Under the pieces are notes generated by a model, which saw nothing but the letters and a program-made list of their open reading frames with translations, had not been told where the DNA came from and did no database searches. A stretch of 64,000 nucleotides of DNA from Acinetobacter sp. Ac_5812 (GTDB lineage Bacteria; Pseudomonadota; Gammaproteobacteria; Pseudomonadales; Moraxellaceae), in NCBI RefSeq assembly GCF_013072695.1, contig NZ_LXUK01000006.1:634-64633 (forward strand), given 5' to 3'. A program made the position numbers and the translations under genes. Positions 34,256 to 43,002 of this stretch are shown here, one piece after another; within the stretch, counting starts at the first letter, position 1; each line of letters starts with the position of its first letter.

Positions 34256-35415
34256 TAGTGCTGCTCCTGCGATGTCGATTGCAACTGTTGTTCTCCACCT
34301 AAAAATGCGCGTAGCGTTTTTACATACAGTGGAATAGGGAATAAGAACGAGTCATGGCCTTGTTCAGCATCAATGTCTAAGTAGCTGACAGGCTTATGAT
34401 TATCAATCAAAGCATCCACCAGTTCCTGAGAACGACTTGGGCTAAAACGCCAGTCTGTGGTAAATGAGATCACCAAAAATTGGCACTTCGGTTGACTCAT
34501 GGCCTTCGTCAAAGAATGTTCATATTCACGCGAAGGGTCAAAATAATCCAAGGCCTTGGTCATAATCAAGTAAGTATTTGCATCGAAATTGCGGCTAAAT
34601 TGTTCGCCTTGGTAACGCAAATAGCTTTCCACTTGGAATTCGACATCAAAACCATACATAAATTTGCCTGATTTTAAATCACGACCAAATTTCTGTTTCA
34701 TGGCTTCTTCAGACAAGTAGGTGATATGACCGACCATACGTGCCAAAATTAAGCCGCGTTTGGGATAACTGTCATTTTCCAGATAGCGACCATGATGGAA
34801 ATCAGGATCAGATAGAATCGATTGGCGCGCAACTTCGTTGAAGGCAATATTTTGGGCTGATAATTTGGGCGCACTGGCGATAATGGCACATTTTTTTAAG
34901 CGGTCAGGATAATCCAGTGACCATTGCAGGGCTTGCATGCCGCCCAGTGAGCCACCAATCACAGAATACCAAACTTTAACGCCTAAACGGTCTGACAACA
35001 TCGCTTGAGTTTTGACCCAGTCACGCACCGTGACCAATGGGAAGTCAGGACCATAGGGGCGATTTTCATTTTCTGGATTTGGTGAAGTCGGGCCAGTTGA
35101 ACCACTGCATCCACCGATATTATTTAAGGAAACAACAAAGAAGTGATTGGTATCAATGGCTTTTCCAGGACCAATACAGCTGTCCCACCAGCCAGCTTTT
35201 TTGTCATCTTCATGATGATAGCCTGCCGCATGGTGATGCCCTGACAATGCATGGCAAATCAGAATGGCATTGGATTGGTCTGCATTGAGGGTTCCATAGG
35301 TTTCAACCATTAAATCGAAACGCGGCAATACACGGCCACATTCAAGTTCTAAAGGTTGTTCAAACTGAAACTTTTGTGGTGTGACTACGCCCACTGAATC
35401 CGATGGAAAAGACAC
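34255..35415 (-). CDS. metX: Homoserine O-acyltransferase
   Basis: This 386-residue alpha/beta-hydrolase-fold enzyme acylates homoserine in methionine synthesis. The nucleophile elbow is [43 protein letters not shown] and the C-terminal EQGHDSFLF (catalytic His) are typical of MetX. Whether acetyl- or succinyl-CoA is used cannot be read without key-residue analysis. It heads the metX-metW-Sel1 operon. Confidence 0.95.
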   Translation of the reverse strand: MSFPSDSVGVVTPQKFQFEQPLELECGRVLPRFDLMVETYGTLNADQSNAILICHALSGHHHAAGYHHEDDKKAGWWDSCIGPGKAIDTNHFFVVSLNNIGGCSGSTGPTSPNPENENRPYGPDFPLVTVRDWVKTQAMLSDRLGVKVWYSVIGGSLGGMQALQWSLDYPDRLKKCAIIASAPKLSAQNIAFNEVARQSILSDPDFHHGRYLENDSYPKRGLILARMVGHITYLSEEAMKQKFGRDLKSGKFMYGFDVEFQVESYLRYQGEQFSRNFDANTYLIMTKALDYFDPSREYEHSLTKAMSQPKCQFLVISFTTDWRFSPSRSQELVDALIDNHKPVSYLDIDAEQGHDSFLFPIPLYVKTLRAFLGGEQQLQSTSQEQH

Positions 35416-35451
35416 TGGAATGATTCGCCCTATAATAAATCATTAATAATA

Positions 35452-35477
35452 AAAGGATACCAATTCAGGTATCCTTT
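35452..35477 (-). terminator. Terminator of leuA
   Basis: A 10-bp stem AAAGGATACC/GGTATCCTTT with a 6-nt loop and a minus-strand TTTTATTATT lies between leuA and metX. Confidence 0.85.
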
Positions 35478-35541
35478 CAAAAGTCATTTTTTCTGATATT
35501 ACAACTCAGCTTTACTGACGATTATGTGATATTTCACTTAT

Positions 35542-37239
35542 CTAAACGGCTGCAGCAGCCACTTGATCGGTGGTCAATACCCCTTGTTCAATCAAACGGT
35601 TGGTACAGGCAATAATGGCTTCGATTGATGAAGTTACAATGTTGTCATGTACACCTGCACCAAATGCGCTCTTACCTGTGCCTTTCACTTGAAGCTCAAT
35701 CAATGCAAGTGCTTTGGCATTGGCACCTGAACTGATACTGCGCTCTTCATAGTTCACTACATCAATTGGTAACTGTAAGGCATTCAACATGGCTGAGATC
35801 GGGCCATTGCCTTCTCCGCGGAGACGCTGAATTTCACCGTCAATTTCAACGTCTAATTCAATGATTTGTGTACCATTGATATCCGACAATTGATAATGCT
35901 TGGTTTGATAATGGCTGTTCTTCACATCCACATAAGTATTTTCAAATAAGGTCCAGATTTCATGCGCACTGATTTCTGTACCATTTTCATCGGTATGCTG
36001 CTGTACGATCTGACTGAATTCGATTTGAACACGACGCGGTAAGGCAACGTTGTAATTCGATTCCAATAAGTAGGCGATACCACCTTTACCTGATTGGCTG
36101 TTGACACGAATTACTGCATCGTAGTCACGGCCTAAGTCTTTCGGATCGATTGGTAAATATGGCATATCCCAGATTTCTTCATTTTTCTGGAATTCGAAGC
36201 CTTTTTTAATCGCATCTTGGTGTGAACCAGAGAACGCGGTAAAGACTAAATCACCTGCATATGGATGACGAGGGTGAACCGGTAAACCTGTACACTCTTC
36301 AACTGTTGCAATGATTTCATTGATATTTGAGAAGTCCAAGTTTGGTGCAACACCTTGGGTGTACATGTTCAAGGCAATCGCAGCAACGTCCACATTACCC
36401 GTACGTTCACCATTACCAAATACACAACCTTCTACACGGTCAGCACCCGCCATAATCGCCAATTCAGATGCTGCAATACCACAACCACGGTCATTATGAC
36501 AATGCACAGAGATAATCACGCCATCACGACGCGCCAAGTTACGGTGCATCCATTCGATTTGATCGGCATAGACATTCGGCGTAGATACTTCCACAGTTGC
36601 AGGCAAGTTCAAGATGACTTTATTGGTCGGTGACGCTTCCCAGATTTCAGTGACCGCATCACAGACATCTTTGGCCACTTCTAATTCAGTTGCAGAGAAA
36701 CATTCTGGGCTGTACTGGAAAATCCAATCTGTTGCAGGGTATTGCGCTGCATATTCTTTGACTTTGCTTGCCGCATTCATGGCAAGTTGTTTTGAGCCAT
36801 TGGCATCGACATTCAAGACTTTCTGGCGGAAGGTTGGAGAGTTTGAATTATAGATATGCACAATGGCACGCTTTGCATCAACCAACGCTTCAAAGGTACG
36901 TTCAATCAAATGATCACGTGCTTGCACCAAAACTTCGATATAGACATCGTCAGGAATCAAATTTTCTTCAATCAATTTACGAGTAAAATCGAAGTCAATT
37001 TGAGAGGCTGATGGAAAGCCGATTTCGATGTGCTTAAAGCCGATTTTAACCAACATGTGGAACATTTTTAATTTTTGATCCATATCCATCGGTTCAAAAA
37101 TCGCTTGGTTGCCATCACGAAGGTCAGTACTCATCCAAATCGGTGCTTGATTGATTTCATTATTCGGCCATTGACGATCTGGTAAATCCACTCGCTGGTA
37201 CATACGACGGTATTTTTTGCTTGGGTCAGCCAACATCAT
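35542..37239 (-). CDS. leuA: 2-isopropylmalate synthase
   Basis: This 565-residue enzyme condenses 2-oxoisovalerate with acetyl-CoA, the first step of leucine synthesis. The HMGL-like barrel shows DLRDGNQAIFEPMDM and SVHCHNDRGCGIAASELAIM; the C-terminal regulatory domain (about residues 430-550) contains GEGNGPISAMLNAL. The length fits the long type found in Pseudomonas and actinobacteria. AAGGAG lies 7 nt before the first of two ATGs. A Leu-rich leader ORF 134 nt upstream suggests attenuation by leucine supply. Confidence 0.96.
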   Translation of the reverse strand: MMLADPSKKYRRMYQRVDLPDRQWPNNEINQAPIWMSTDLRDGNQAIFEPMDMDQKLKMFHMLVKIGFKHIEIGFPSASQIDFDFTRKLIEENLIPDDVYIEVLVQARDHLIERTFEALVDAKRAIVHIYNSNSPTFRQKVLNVDANGSKQLAMNAASKVKEYAAQYPATDWIFQYSPECFSATELEVAKDVCDAVTEIWEASPTNKVILNLPATVEVSTPNVYADQIEWMHRNLARRDGVIISVHCHNDRGCGIAASELAIMAGADRVEGCVFGNGERTGNVDVAAIALNMYTQGVAPNLDFSNINEIIATVEECTGLPVHPRHPYAGDLVFTAFSGSHQDAIKKGFEFQKNEEIWDMPYLPIDPKDLGRDYDAVIRVNSQSGKGGIAYLLESNYNVALPRRVQIEFSQIVQQHTDENGTEISAHEIWTLFENTYVDVKNSHYQTKHYQLSDINGTQIIELDVEIDGEIQRLRGEGNGPISAMLNALQLPIDVVNYEERSISSGANAKALALIELQVKGTGKSAFGAGVHDNIVTSSIEAIIACTNRLIEQGVLTTDQVAAAAV

Positions 37240-37255
37240 GAGATAACTCCTTGTC

Positions 37256-37295
37256 GTAGCATGGTTGCTGAGTCAAATAAAAGGCAACGTGCTAC
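37256..37295 (-). promoter_or_regulatory. Stem-loop next to the leuA ribosome binding site
   Basis: Minus-strand GTAGCA and GTTGC pair with GCAAC and TGCTAC around a 15-nt loop, with a small internal bulge. The AAGGAG of leuA begins 3 nt after the stem. Confidence 0.4.
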
Positions 37296-37347
37296 AGATA
37301 TATATGGTGTCTATAAGAATTAATTTAAAGCGAATTCGGGGATCGAG

Positions 37348-37365
37348 CGCCTAAAAATGTAGGCG
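37348..37365 (-). promoter_or_regulatory. Attenuator hairpin candidate, leuA leader
   Basis: The minus-strand hairpin CGCCTA/TAGGCG lies 7 nt after the leader stop codon. Its 3' arm (AGGCGC) can alternatively pair with GCGCCT inside the Leu codon run of the leader (37386-37391). It lacks a following T-run, so it is not a classic terminator. Confidence 0.4.
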
Positions 37366-37372
37366 AAAAAAT

Positions 37373-37459
37373 TTATACGCGCGCAAGGCGCAGCATCAGG
37401 AGAAGTGCAGCAAGATGTGTTGTATGAGACGGGTGGGTAAAGCCGCGATTTGTTTTCAT
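37373..37459 (-). CDS. leuL: leu leader peptide (28 codons)
   Basis: The ATG at 37459 (a second in-frame ATG is at 37462) opens a 28-codon frame whose end reads HLAALLLMLRLARV: six Leu codons within ten residues. The stop TAA is at 37375-37373, 134 nt before leuA. A Leu-codon cluster followed by alternative hairpins is the hallmark of ribosome-mediated attenuation of leucine operons. The ribosome site is weak. Short and so missed by ordinary gene calling. Confidence 0.65.
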   Translation of the reverse strand: MKTNRGFTHPSHTTHLAALLLMLRLARV

Positions 37460-37579
37460 CATCTACCATTCATATGGGGTATTTAATTTTGCAGTTATAT
37501 TAATCATCTAACGATACTCAGTCTAGGCGAAAATACAGACGACTGCAAAGGTCTATAAAACATTTTAATTTGAATGAGT

Positions 37580-37593
37580 GGAAAATATTTCCC
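37580..37593. promoter_or_regulatory. Near-palindrome GGAAAATATTTCCC, proximal to leuL
   Basis: It is an inverted repeat that matches the one at 37621 at 11 of 14 positions and is spaced exactly 41 bp from it. It lies about 120 bp upstream of leuL. A regulator site is inferred. Confidence 0.35.
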
Positions 37594-37620
37594 TGTTTTT
37601 TGCACTATTTAAATTTTAAT

Positions 37621-37634
37621 GGGGAAAATTTCCC
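37621..37634. promoter_or_regulatory. Near-palindrome GGGGAAAATTTCCC, distal to leuL
   Basis: GGGAAA-A-TTTCCC is a perfect 6-1-6 inverted repeat inside this site. It pairs with 37580-37593 at a four-helical-turn spacing. Confidence 0.35.
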
Positions 37635-37697
37635 GTATTTTTATCAATTAGAGATAAAAAAGTTAATTTTATCTCTAAGCTTTGAAAAGTGTACGAA

Positions 37698-38381
37698 TTA
37701 TAGCTCAGCCCACTTTCGCATGAGGTTGTGATAAAGATTGGTCATTTTAATCACTTCTTGATGAGTATCACCAAGCTGCATACGTAGATTTTGAATGGTT
37801 TGATCCAGTGTAAATAACATATTACGTTCTGCATCATCACGGATCATGCTTTGTACCCAAAAGAATGAAGCCGTTCGGCACCCACTGCTGATTGCAGTGA
37901 CTTCATGCAGACTAGATGAAGGGTAGAGCACCATATCACCCGCGGGTAATTTGGCTTCGTGATAACCATAGGTATCTTCAATGACCAATTCCCCGCCTTC
38001 ATATTCATCAGGTTCTGATAAAAACAAAGTGCAAGATAAATCAGTACGTAAGCGTTCTTTAGTGCCACGAATTCGACGAATTGAATTATCAACATGGAAT
38101 CCAAAAGATTCCTGATTTTCATAACGATTGAAAAGTGGGGGGATAATATCCAACGGTAAAGCGGCTGAGAGAAACAGGGGATGTTTGCCCAGTTCTTCTA
38201 AAATGATGTTGCTGAGATGGTGGGTTAAAGGGTGGTCTTCAGGCAGTTGCTGATTATTTTTCACGGTAGCAGACAGAGTACCTGCCGTAACTTTTCCATT
38301 GGCCCATTCGATTTTATCCATTTCTTCACGAAAGTACTGAACTTGTTCTTTGCTTAATACATTAGGAATATGGTGGATCAC
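37698..38381 (-). CDS. piuC: PKHD-type Fe(II)/2-oxoglutarate hydroxylase, copy 1
   Basis: This 227-residue protein is of the PiuC/YbiX family. The iron ligands are visible in FGFHVDNSI (HxD) and SSLHEVTAISSG (His), with the 2-oxoglutarate Arg in GCRTASFFW. PiuC proteins lie beside PiuA/Fiu receptors for catecholate siderophores; their substrate is not settled. It lies downstream of a PiuA-like receptor, but two hairpins separate the genes. A paralogue is at 42222. Confidence 0.9.
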   Translation of the reverse strand: MIHHIPNVLSKEQVQYFREEMDKIEWANGKVTAGTLSATVKNNQQLPEDHPLTHHLSNIILEELGKHPLFLSAALPLDIIPPLFNRYENQESFGFHVDNSIRRIRGTKERLRTDLSCTLFLSEPDEYEGGELVIEDTYGYHEAKLPAGDMVLYPSSSLHEVTAISSGCRTASFFWVQSMIRDDAERNMLFTLDQTIQNLRMQLGDTHQEVIKMTNLYHNLMRKWAEL

Positions 38382-38413
38382 GGTAACTACCTTTGTGAAA
38401 ACAATGAATGATA

Positions 38414-38442
38414 AAAAATAGCCTCATTATGAGGCTATTTTT
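38414..38442 (-). terminator. Terminator between receptor and piuC copy 1, second hairpin
   Basis: A 13-bp stem AAAAATAGCCTCA/TGAGGCTATTTTT with a 3-nt loop and a minus-strand T6. Confidence 0.85.
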
Positions 38443-38447
38443 GCAAT

Positions 38448-38474
38448 AAAATCCATAATTAAATTATGGATTTT
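38448..38474 (-). terminator. Hairpin just after receptor stop, first hairpin
   Basis: A perfect 12-bp stem AAAATCCATAAT/ATTATGGATTTT with a TAA loop lies 11 nt past the receptor stop, followed by a short T-run. It forms a tandem with the next hairpin. Confidence 0.65.
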
Positions 38475-38484
38475 GTTGATAGGA

Positions 38485-40803
38485 TTAGTACTTAAAGTTT
38501 ACAGATAATACTGCACTGCGGCCTTCAGCTTCGGTCGCGTAGTGAGATGAATAAGCCTTTGTAAAGTAACGTTTATCAGATAAATTGTTGACATTTAATT
38601 GTAAATCAACATTTTTATTTACGTTATAACGAGCCATTGCATCATAGCGTACATAACCTGGAACCCATTTGGTATTAGTTGCATTGCCATAGACTTTATC
38701 CATTGCAATCGCGCCAGCACCAAGAGTTAACACTGGTAAAACTTGGTAAGTGGTCCAAAGCGTAGCGCTATTTTTCGCAACGTTTTGAACTTGATTACCA
38801 TTACTTGGATTTGCTTGGTAGATTGGAGCAGTCGTTGTCCCAACATTTGTATAGCCACCATCAACAAGTTCGCTATCAAGATATGTATAACCAGCAGCAA
38901 TAGCCCATTTGTCAGTGATATTACCATTTACGCCAAGTTCGATACCATCAACACGTGTTTCACCAATATTTTTCGTTGTTCCATCTTCAGAAGTAGCGCG
39001 TGTATTGGTTTTTTCAGTACGGAAAATAGCAGCGGTTAAATTGAGTTTGTTATTCAGTACATCCCATTTTGTACCTAACTCATATGTTTTAACTTCTTCT
39101 GGTTTTAGGTTTTCGATAGCAGCCGTGATTCCTTCAGAACCATCACCACCATCAACTCCAACAGGGTTCGCTGAAGTTGCGTAGCTAATATAAACACTTC
39201 CATTCTCAACTGGTTTGAAGGTTAAACCAGCTTGGTAGTTAAAGAAGTTTTTATTATTTTCAATCGCAACTTGATCACCAGCTTTAGCAGTTGGTTTTGC
39301 AGCAATTACACTGCTATTTCGCGCACCATAAGTCATGGTTTGTTTTGTATCAAATTTATCCCAACGAACGCCTAAATCTAAGAGCCACTGTGGGTTTAGT
39401 TCAATATTATCTAAGATATAAACAGACTGGTTTTTGCTACGGATATTATAGCGATCAGCACCATTTGTACTTAGAGAACCTGTCCATGCAGCGTCACCTG
39501 GGTTAAGTACAGATGTACACCATCCAGATGCTAGTGTAGCAGGGGTGCAGGCACTATTCGCACTTCCTGTGCTATCTAAACCATTAATAATATATTGTGT
39601 ACGATTCGTTTTCTGATCGCTGTACTCTACACCAGTATTAAAGCGGTGCTTTACAGTGCCCGTATTAAACTTACCTGCTAAAGCGAGTTGATCAGTAAAA
39701 CCATCTGTATCAGCTACACGAGAGTTTGCACGTCTCCAAATTGAACCATCAACGGCGCCTGTTGTCTTATTGATGAAATTACCTTTAGAGTCGTCTGGGT
39801 TCGTCCACAAATAATCATTTTTAGAATTTGTATAAACAGCTGTATTACTTAAAGTTAAGTTTTCTGTTAAGTCATGTTCTAGCTTAAAAGTACCAGCTTG
39901 ATTTTCTTGTTTTTGGAAATCACGATCTTTCCAACCATAGTAAGAGCCTTGTTTTACATCAATAGGTTTACCATTTCCATTTAATTTTGCATTTGCATTT
40001 GTTGCAGCAAAAGGATTGTTATATGGGATACCTGAATCTGGTTCATCGTTAGTTTTTAAGTAGTAGTAACTTAAGGTGCCACGAGTTGCTGTATCTAGAC
40101 CAAAGGTAATGCTTGGTGCGATACCTGCACGCTTATATTCAGCACCATCATGTTGCCCAGCTTTTTCATTTTGGTGCCCCATGACTACTACACGGCCTGC
40201 AATGCCATTACCAAAATCTTTATTCCCGTCTAAAGTAATACGGGCATAGTTGTCTGTACCGCCAGAAATCGAACCTTCTAAAGCGTCACCTTTTTTAGCA
40301 ACTTTAGAAATCATGTTGATACTACCACCAGACGTACCTGCACCACCTAGGGCAGAGGCAGAACCTTTAGTTACTTCAACTTGTTCAACCGCAAACATTT
40401 CACGGTTTTGAGAGGTTGAATTACGAATACCATCTACATACATTGAACTTTCAGAGTTATAGCCGCGAATAAATGGGCGGTCACCATTTGGGTTACCACC
40501 TTCGCCAGCACCCAATGTAATGCCAGGCACAGTACGAAGTGCGTCACTTAAAGTTGTAACTTGAGTATCTTCAATCAGTTGTTTTGAAATTACAGAAACA
40601 GATTTTGGTGTATCCAAAAGTGGGGCAACAAACTTAGTATTTGCAGATTTATCTACTTTAAGACTTTGTTCTTTTTCTGCTTGAGCATGAATCGTTGGTA
40701 GTTGAACTGCCTGATCTTGTGCAATCGCTGGTACTGCAATGACTGAGAGTGATGATGCAATTGCAGAAGAAACGAGCTTCTTCCGTGATTTAATAAAAGA
40801 CAT
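38485..40803 (-). CDS. TonB-dependent catecholate siderophore receptor, PiuA/Fiu-like, copy 1
   Basis: This 772-residue outer-membrane receptor imports ferric catecholates using TonB energy. The signal peptide ends IAQ. A plug domain covers about residues 45-170 (DTPKSVSVISKQLIED, VPGITLGAGEGG, RGYNSESSMYVDGIRN, VEQVEVTKGSASAL). The 22-strand barrel ends in the expected aromatic residue (VNFKY). A 13/19 Fur-box match lies upstream. It is paralogous to the receptor at 43003 and may accept different siderophores. Confidence 0.92.
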   Translation of the reverse strand: MSFIKSRKKLVSSAIASSLSVIAVPAIAQDQAVQLPTIHAQAEKEQSLKVDKSANTKFVAPLLDTPKSVSVISKQLIEDTQVTTLSDALRTVPGITLGAGEGGNPNGDRPFIRGYNSESSMYVDGIRNSTSQNREMFAVEQVEVTKGSASALGGAGTSGGSINMISKVAKKGDALEGSISGGTDNYARITLDGNKDFGNGIAGRVVVMGHQNEKAGQHDGAEYKRAGIAPSITFGLDTATRGTLSYYYLKTNDEPDSGIPYNNPFAATNANAKLNGNGKPIDVKQGSYYGWKDRDFQKQENQAGTFKLEHDLTENLTLSNTAVYTNSKNDYLWTNPDDSKGNFINKTTGAVDGSIWRRANSRVADTDGFTDQLALAGKFNTGTVKHRFNTGVEYSDQKTNRTQYIINGLDSTGSANSACTPATLASGWCTSVLNPGDAAWTGSLSTNGADRYNIRSKNQSVYILDNIELNPQWLLDLGVRWDKFDTKQTMTYGARNSSVIAAKPTAKAGDQVAIENNKNFFNYQAGLTFKPVENGSVYISYATSANPVGVDGGDGSEGITAAIENLKPEEVKTYELGTKWDVLNNKLNLTAAIFRTEKTNTRATSEDGTTKNIGETRVDGIELGVNGNITDKWAIAAGYTYLDSELVDGGYTNVGTTTAPIYQANPSNGNQVQNVAKNSATLWTTYQVLPVLTLGAGAIAMDKVYGNATNTKWVPGYVRYDAMARYNVNKNVDLQLNVNNLSDKRYFTKAYSSHYATEAEGRSAVLSVNFKY

Positions 40804-41130
40804 TGGGCACGCCTAAGAGTGTAAAAATTTATGCAAAGAATAATCATTGTCATTTCTATATGCATTTGTTTTGGATTGGTTTTTCCAATTGTATCTAATT
40901 GTTGCAGTGGAAACTTAAATAATTTTTCATCCTTAATTGTTCAGTAATGTTGTTAATTTGTTGATTTTTTTAATTAATCTATAAAAACGATTGTGTTTTA
41001 AATATTGACGCTTAATTCTGATGTTATGATTTTTATCATTTTATTGAAGTTTTATTTATATGATTTGTCTTCAAAATATTGAAAGTTTCTGAATATCAAT
41101 TTGTTAAAGTCAAAATAATTAAAAATTTCA
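40804..41130. other. Intergenic region upstream of receptor copy 1
   Basis: These 327 bp of AT-rich DNA contain the Fur box and the promoter of the receptor. No ORF or clear terminator for the upstream operon was found. Confidence 0.6.
40839..40857 (-). promoter_or_regulatory. Fur box, receptor copy 1
   Basis: The minus strand reads AGAAATGACAATGATTATT, which matches the 19-bp consensus at 13 positions. It is 36 nt before the start codon. Confidence 0.6.
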
Positions 41131-42222
41131 TCATTGATGAATATGGTCTTGGTCGATGTCGTCTAAACAGGGTGTTCCCATTAATGCCATTGTGATCTCG
41201 AATTCTTCTTTTAGAATTTTAAGTACATGAGCCACACCCAATGCCCCAGCCGTCGCTAAGCCATAGATATAAGGACGGCCAATGAGTACGGCGGATGCGC
41301 CAAGCGCGATGGCTTTAAACACATCTGTACCACGACGAATTCCGCCATCTAAGAATAGGGGGTAATTGACTGGAACAACGGCTCTGATTTTTTGTAGCGC
41401 AATTAATGGAGGAATGGTGGTATCCAGTACGCGACCACCATGATTGGAAACGATCAGACCTGAAACACCATATTCGACCGCTTTCATGGCATCGGCAGGA
41501 TGCAATACACCTTTAAGAATCACTGGCAGTTTGGTATTTTTAATTAACCATTCAATATCCTTCCATTTTGGTGCCTTTTTCATTAGACCTTGAAAAATAG
41601 GGTGTTTGTCAGCAGCTAAATTGCCAATTTCAAAATTAGTCGAGGCATGTGGGTGTGGCATTTCAGTTGGCAATTGAAAGAAGGTTTTACGCTCTCGATC
41701 ACGGATACCTGTATGGGGTGCGTCGATAGTAATGACGATCGCTTTGTAATTGTGTTGTTCTGCAAGCCGAATTAATGCTATAGATTGTTCTCGGTCACCT
41801 TGCCAATATAGTTGAAACCATTTGTAGGGATTCTCTTTATTTAAAGCTTCTATATGCGTGTTGCTTAATGTACTGAGGACAAAATTACTCTGCATTAACT
41901 CAGCGGCAAGTGCTGTGGCTTGCTCGGCTTGCGGATGGAAAAGTGCTTGATGTCCAATGGGAGCAAGAAAAATTGGATGAGGGTAGTCCATCCCAAATAA
42001 ATTGACTCGAGTATGAGCTTGAGAAAAATCATTTAAATGTCGTGGAATAAGCTGAATATCTTGAAACTGGAGCTGATTTTCTTGCACGCTCAGTTCATGC
42101 ATGGCACCGCCTTGTAAATAATGCCAAGTCGCTTCTTCAAGGTGTTGAGATGCTTGTTGTTGGTAATCTGCCACGGTTTGTAGATGTGCTGGGATTGTGG
42201 TCAATGGCGGAAGAGCTGACAT
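41131..42222 (-). CDS. FMN-dependent alpha-hydroxy-acid dehydrogenase
   Basis: This 363-residue flavoenzyme is of the L-lactate dehydrogenase/glycolate oxidase family. Motifs: FLAPIGHQALFHPQAEQA, GLIVSNHGGRVLD (substrate His/Arg), LDGGIRRGTDVFKAIALGAS and VLIGRPYIYGLA. I start at ATG 42222, whose A is shared with the piuC stop (TAATG); an earlier ATG at 42237 lacks a site. The substrate is unknown. Its presence in an iron-regulated receptor-piuC operon suggests siderophore-linked oxidation or a metabolic adjustment to iron starvation. Confidence 0.88.
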   Translation of the reverse strand: MSALPPLTTIPAHLQTVADYQQQASQHLEEATWHYLQGGAMHELSVQENQLQFQDIQLIPRHLNDFSQAHTRVNLFGMDYPHPIFLAPIGHQALFHPQAEQATALAAELMQSNFVLSTLSNTHIEALNKENPYKWFQLYWQGDREQSIALIRLAEQHNYKAIVITIDAPHTGIRDRERKTFFQLPTEMPHPHASTNFEIGNLAADKHPIFQGLMKKAPKWKDIEWLIKNTKLPVILKGVLHPADAMKAVEYGVSGLIVSNHGGRVLDTTIPPLIALQKIRAVVPVNYPLFLDGGIRRGTDVFKAIALGASAVLIGRPYIYGLATAGALGVAHVLKILKEEFEITMALMGTPCLDDIDQDHIHQ

Positions 42223-42905
42223 TAGAAGATTCCCCATTGTCTTAATAAATTATGATAATGGCTGGTTAAGGCAACCACTTCCTCGGTGTCGCCAAGCTGC
42301 TGTCTTAGTTTTAGAATAGTCATATCTAAATTAAACAGCATGGTACGTTGCCAGTCATCTTTCACCATGCTTTGAATCCAAGTGAAAGCGGCAATGCGAC
42401 TGCCTTGAGTAACCGGTTCAACACGATGTAAGCTGGTAGAAGGGTATAAAATCGCATCACCCGCATCCAGTTTCACTTCATGGCTGCCGTAGGTATCCTC
42501 AACAATCAGCTCACCACCTTCGTATTCTTCTGGTTCAGATAAAAAAACCGTAATGGAAACATCGGTACGAATCATTTGTCCTGTTTTTGCAGAAGCTTGA
42601 ACAGCGCTGTCAACGTGGTTGCCATAATTGCCCTGATTTTGATAGCAATTAAACATCGGCGATAAAATGTGTTGGGGCAGGGCGGCTGAGCGCAACAGTA
42701 GATTGTGTTGTAAGGCATTTAGAACAGACTGACTTATGGATTGATAGACATCATTACTGGTGTCAATTTGTAAATTATTTTTAGTTTGCTGCGCTTGGGC
42801 CCCTGCACTCTGAGCGCCATTGACCCATGCTGAGGCTGGTTGCATTTTTTGGCGTAGTTCTAACACTTGTTGTTTACTGAGCAGCTCAGGGATGTGCAAC
42901 ATCAT
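42222..42905 (-). CDS. piuC: PKHD-type Fe(II)/2-oxoglutarate hydroxylase, copy 2
   Basis: A 227-residue paralogue of the 37698 gene. Iron ligands appear in YGNHVDSAV and TSLHRVEPVTQG, with GSRIAAFTW near the 2-oxoglutarate site. It follows the second PiuA-like receptor and is coupled to the FMN dehydrogenase. A hairpin with T-run lies between receptor and this gene. Confidence 0.9.
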   Translation of the reverse strand: MMLHIPELLSKQQVLELRQKMQPASAWVNGAQSAGAQAQQTKNNLQIDTSNDVYQSISQSVLNALQHNLLLRSAALPQHILSPMFNCYQNQGNYGNHVDSAVQASAKTGQMIRTDVSITVFLSEPEEYEGGELIVEDTYGSHEVKLDAGDAILYPSTSLHRVEPVTQGSRIAAFTWIQSMVKDDWQRTMLFNLDMTILKLRQQLGDTEEVVALTSHYHNLLRQWGIF

Positions 42906-42920
42906 CTTTAAAACCTTTCA

Positions 42921-42965
42921 AAAAAGTACAGCCTGTCGAAAAAGTATACCTTTTCTGACAGGCTG
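42921..42965 (-). terminator. Terminator-like hairpin between piuA and piuC copy 2
   Basis: A CAGCCTGTC/GACAGGCTG stem encloses an inner GAAAAAG/CTTTTC pairing and is followed on the minus strand by T6. It may give partial termination within the operon. Confidence 0.6.
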
Positions 42966-43002
42966 AGTTCATCTATTCAATCTTCAAATTTGATTGAATT
43001 AT

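Larger units (their letters stand above)
37240..37697. other. Leader and promoter region of leuA
   Basis: These 458 bp hold, in transcription order on the minus strand, two near-palindromes (37621-37634, 37580-37593), the leader peptide ORF (37459-37373), a hairpin (37365-37348) and a stem-loop (37295-37256) just before the leuA ribosome site. No other gene is seen. Confidence 0.65.
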
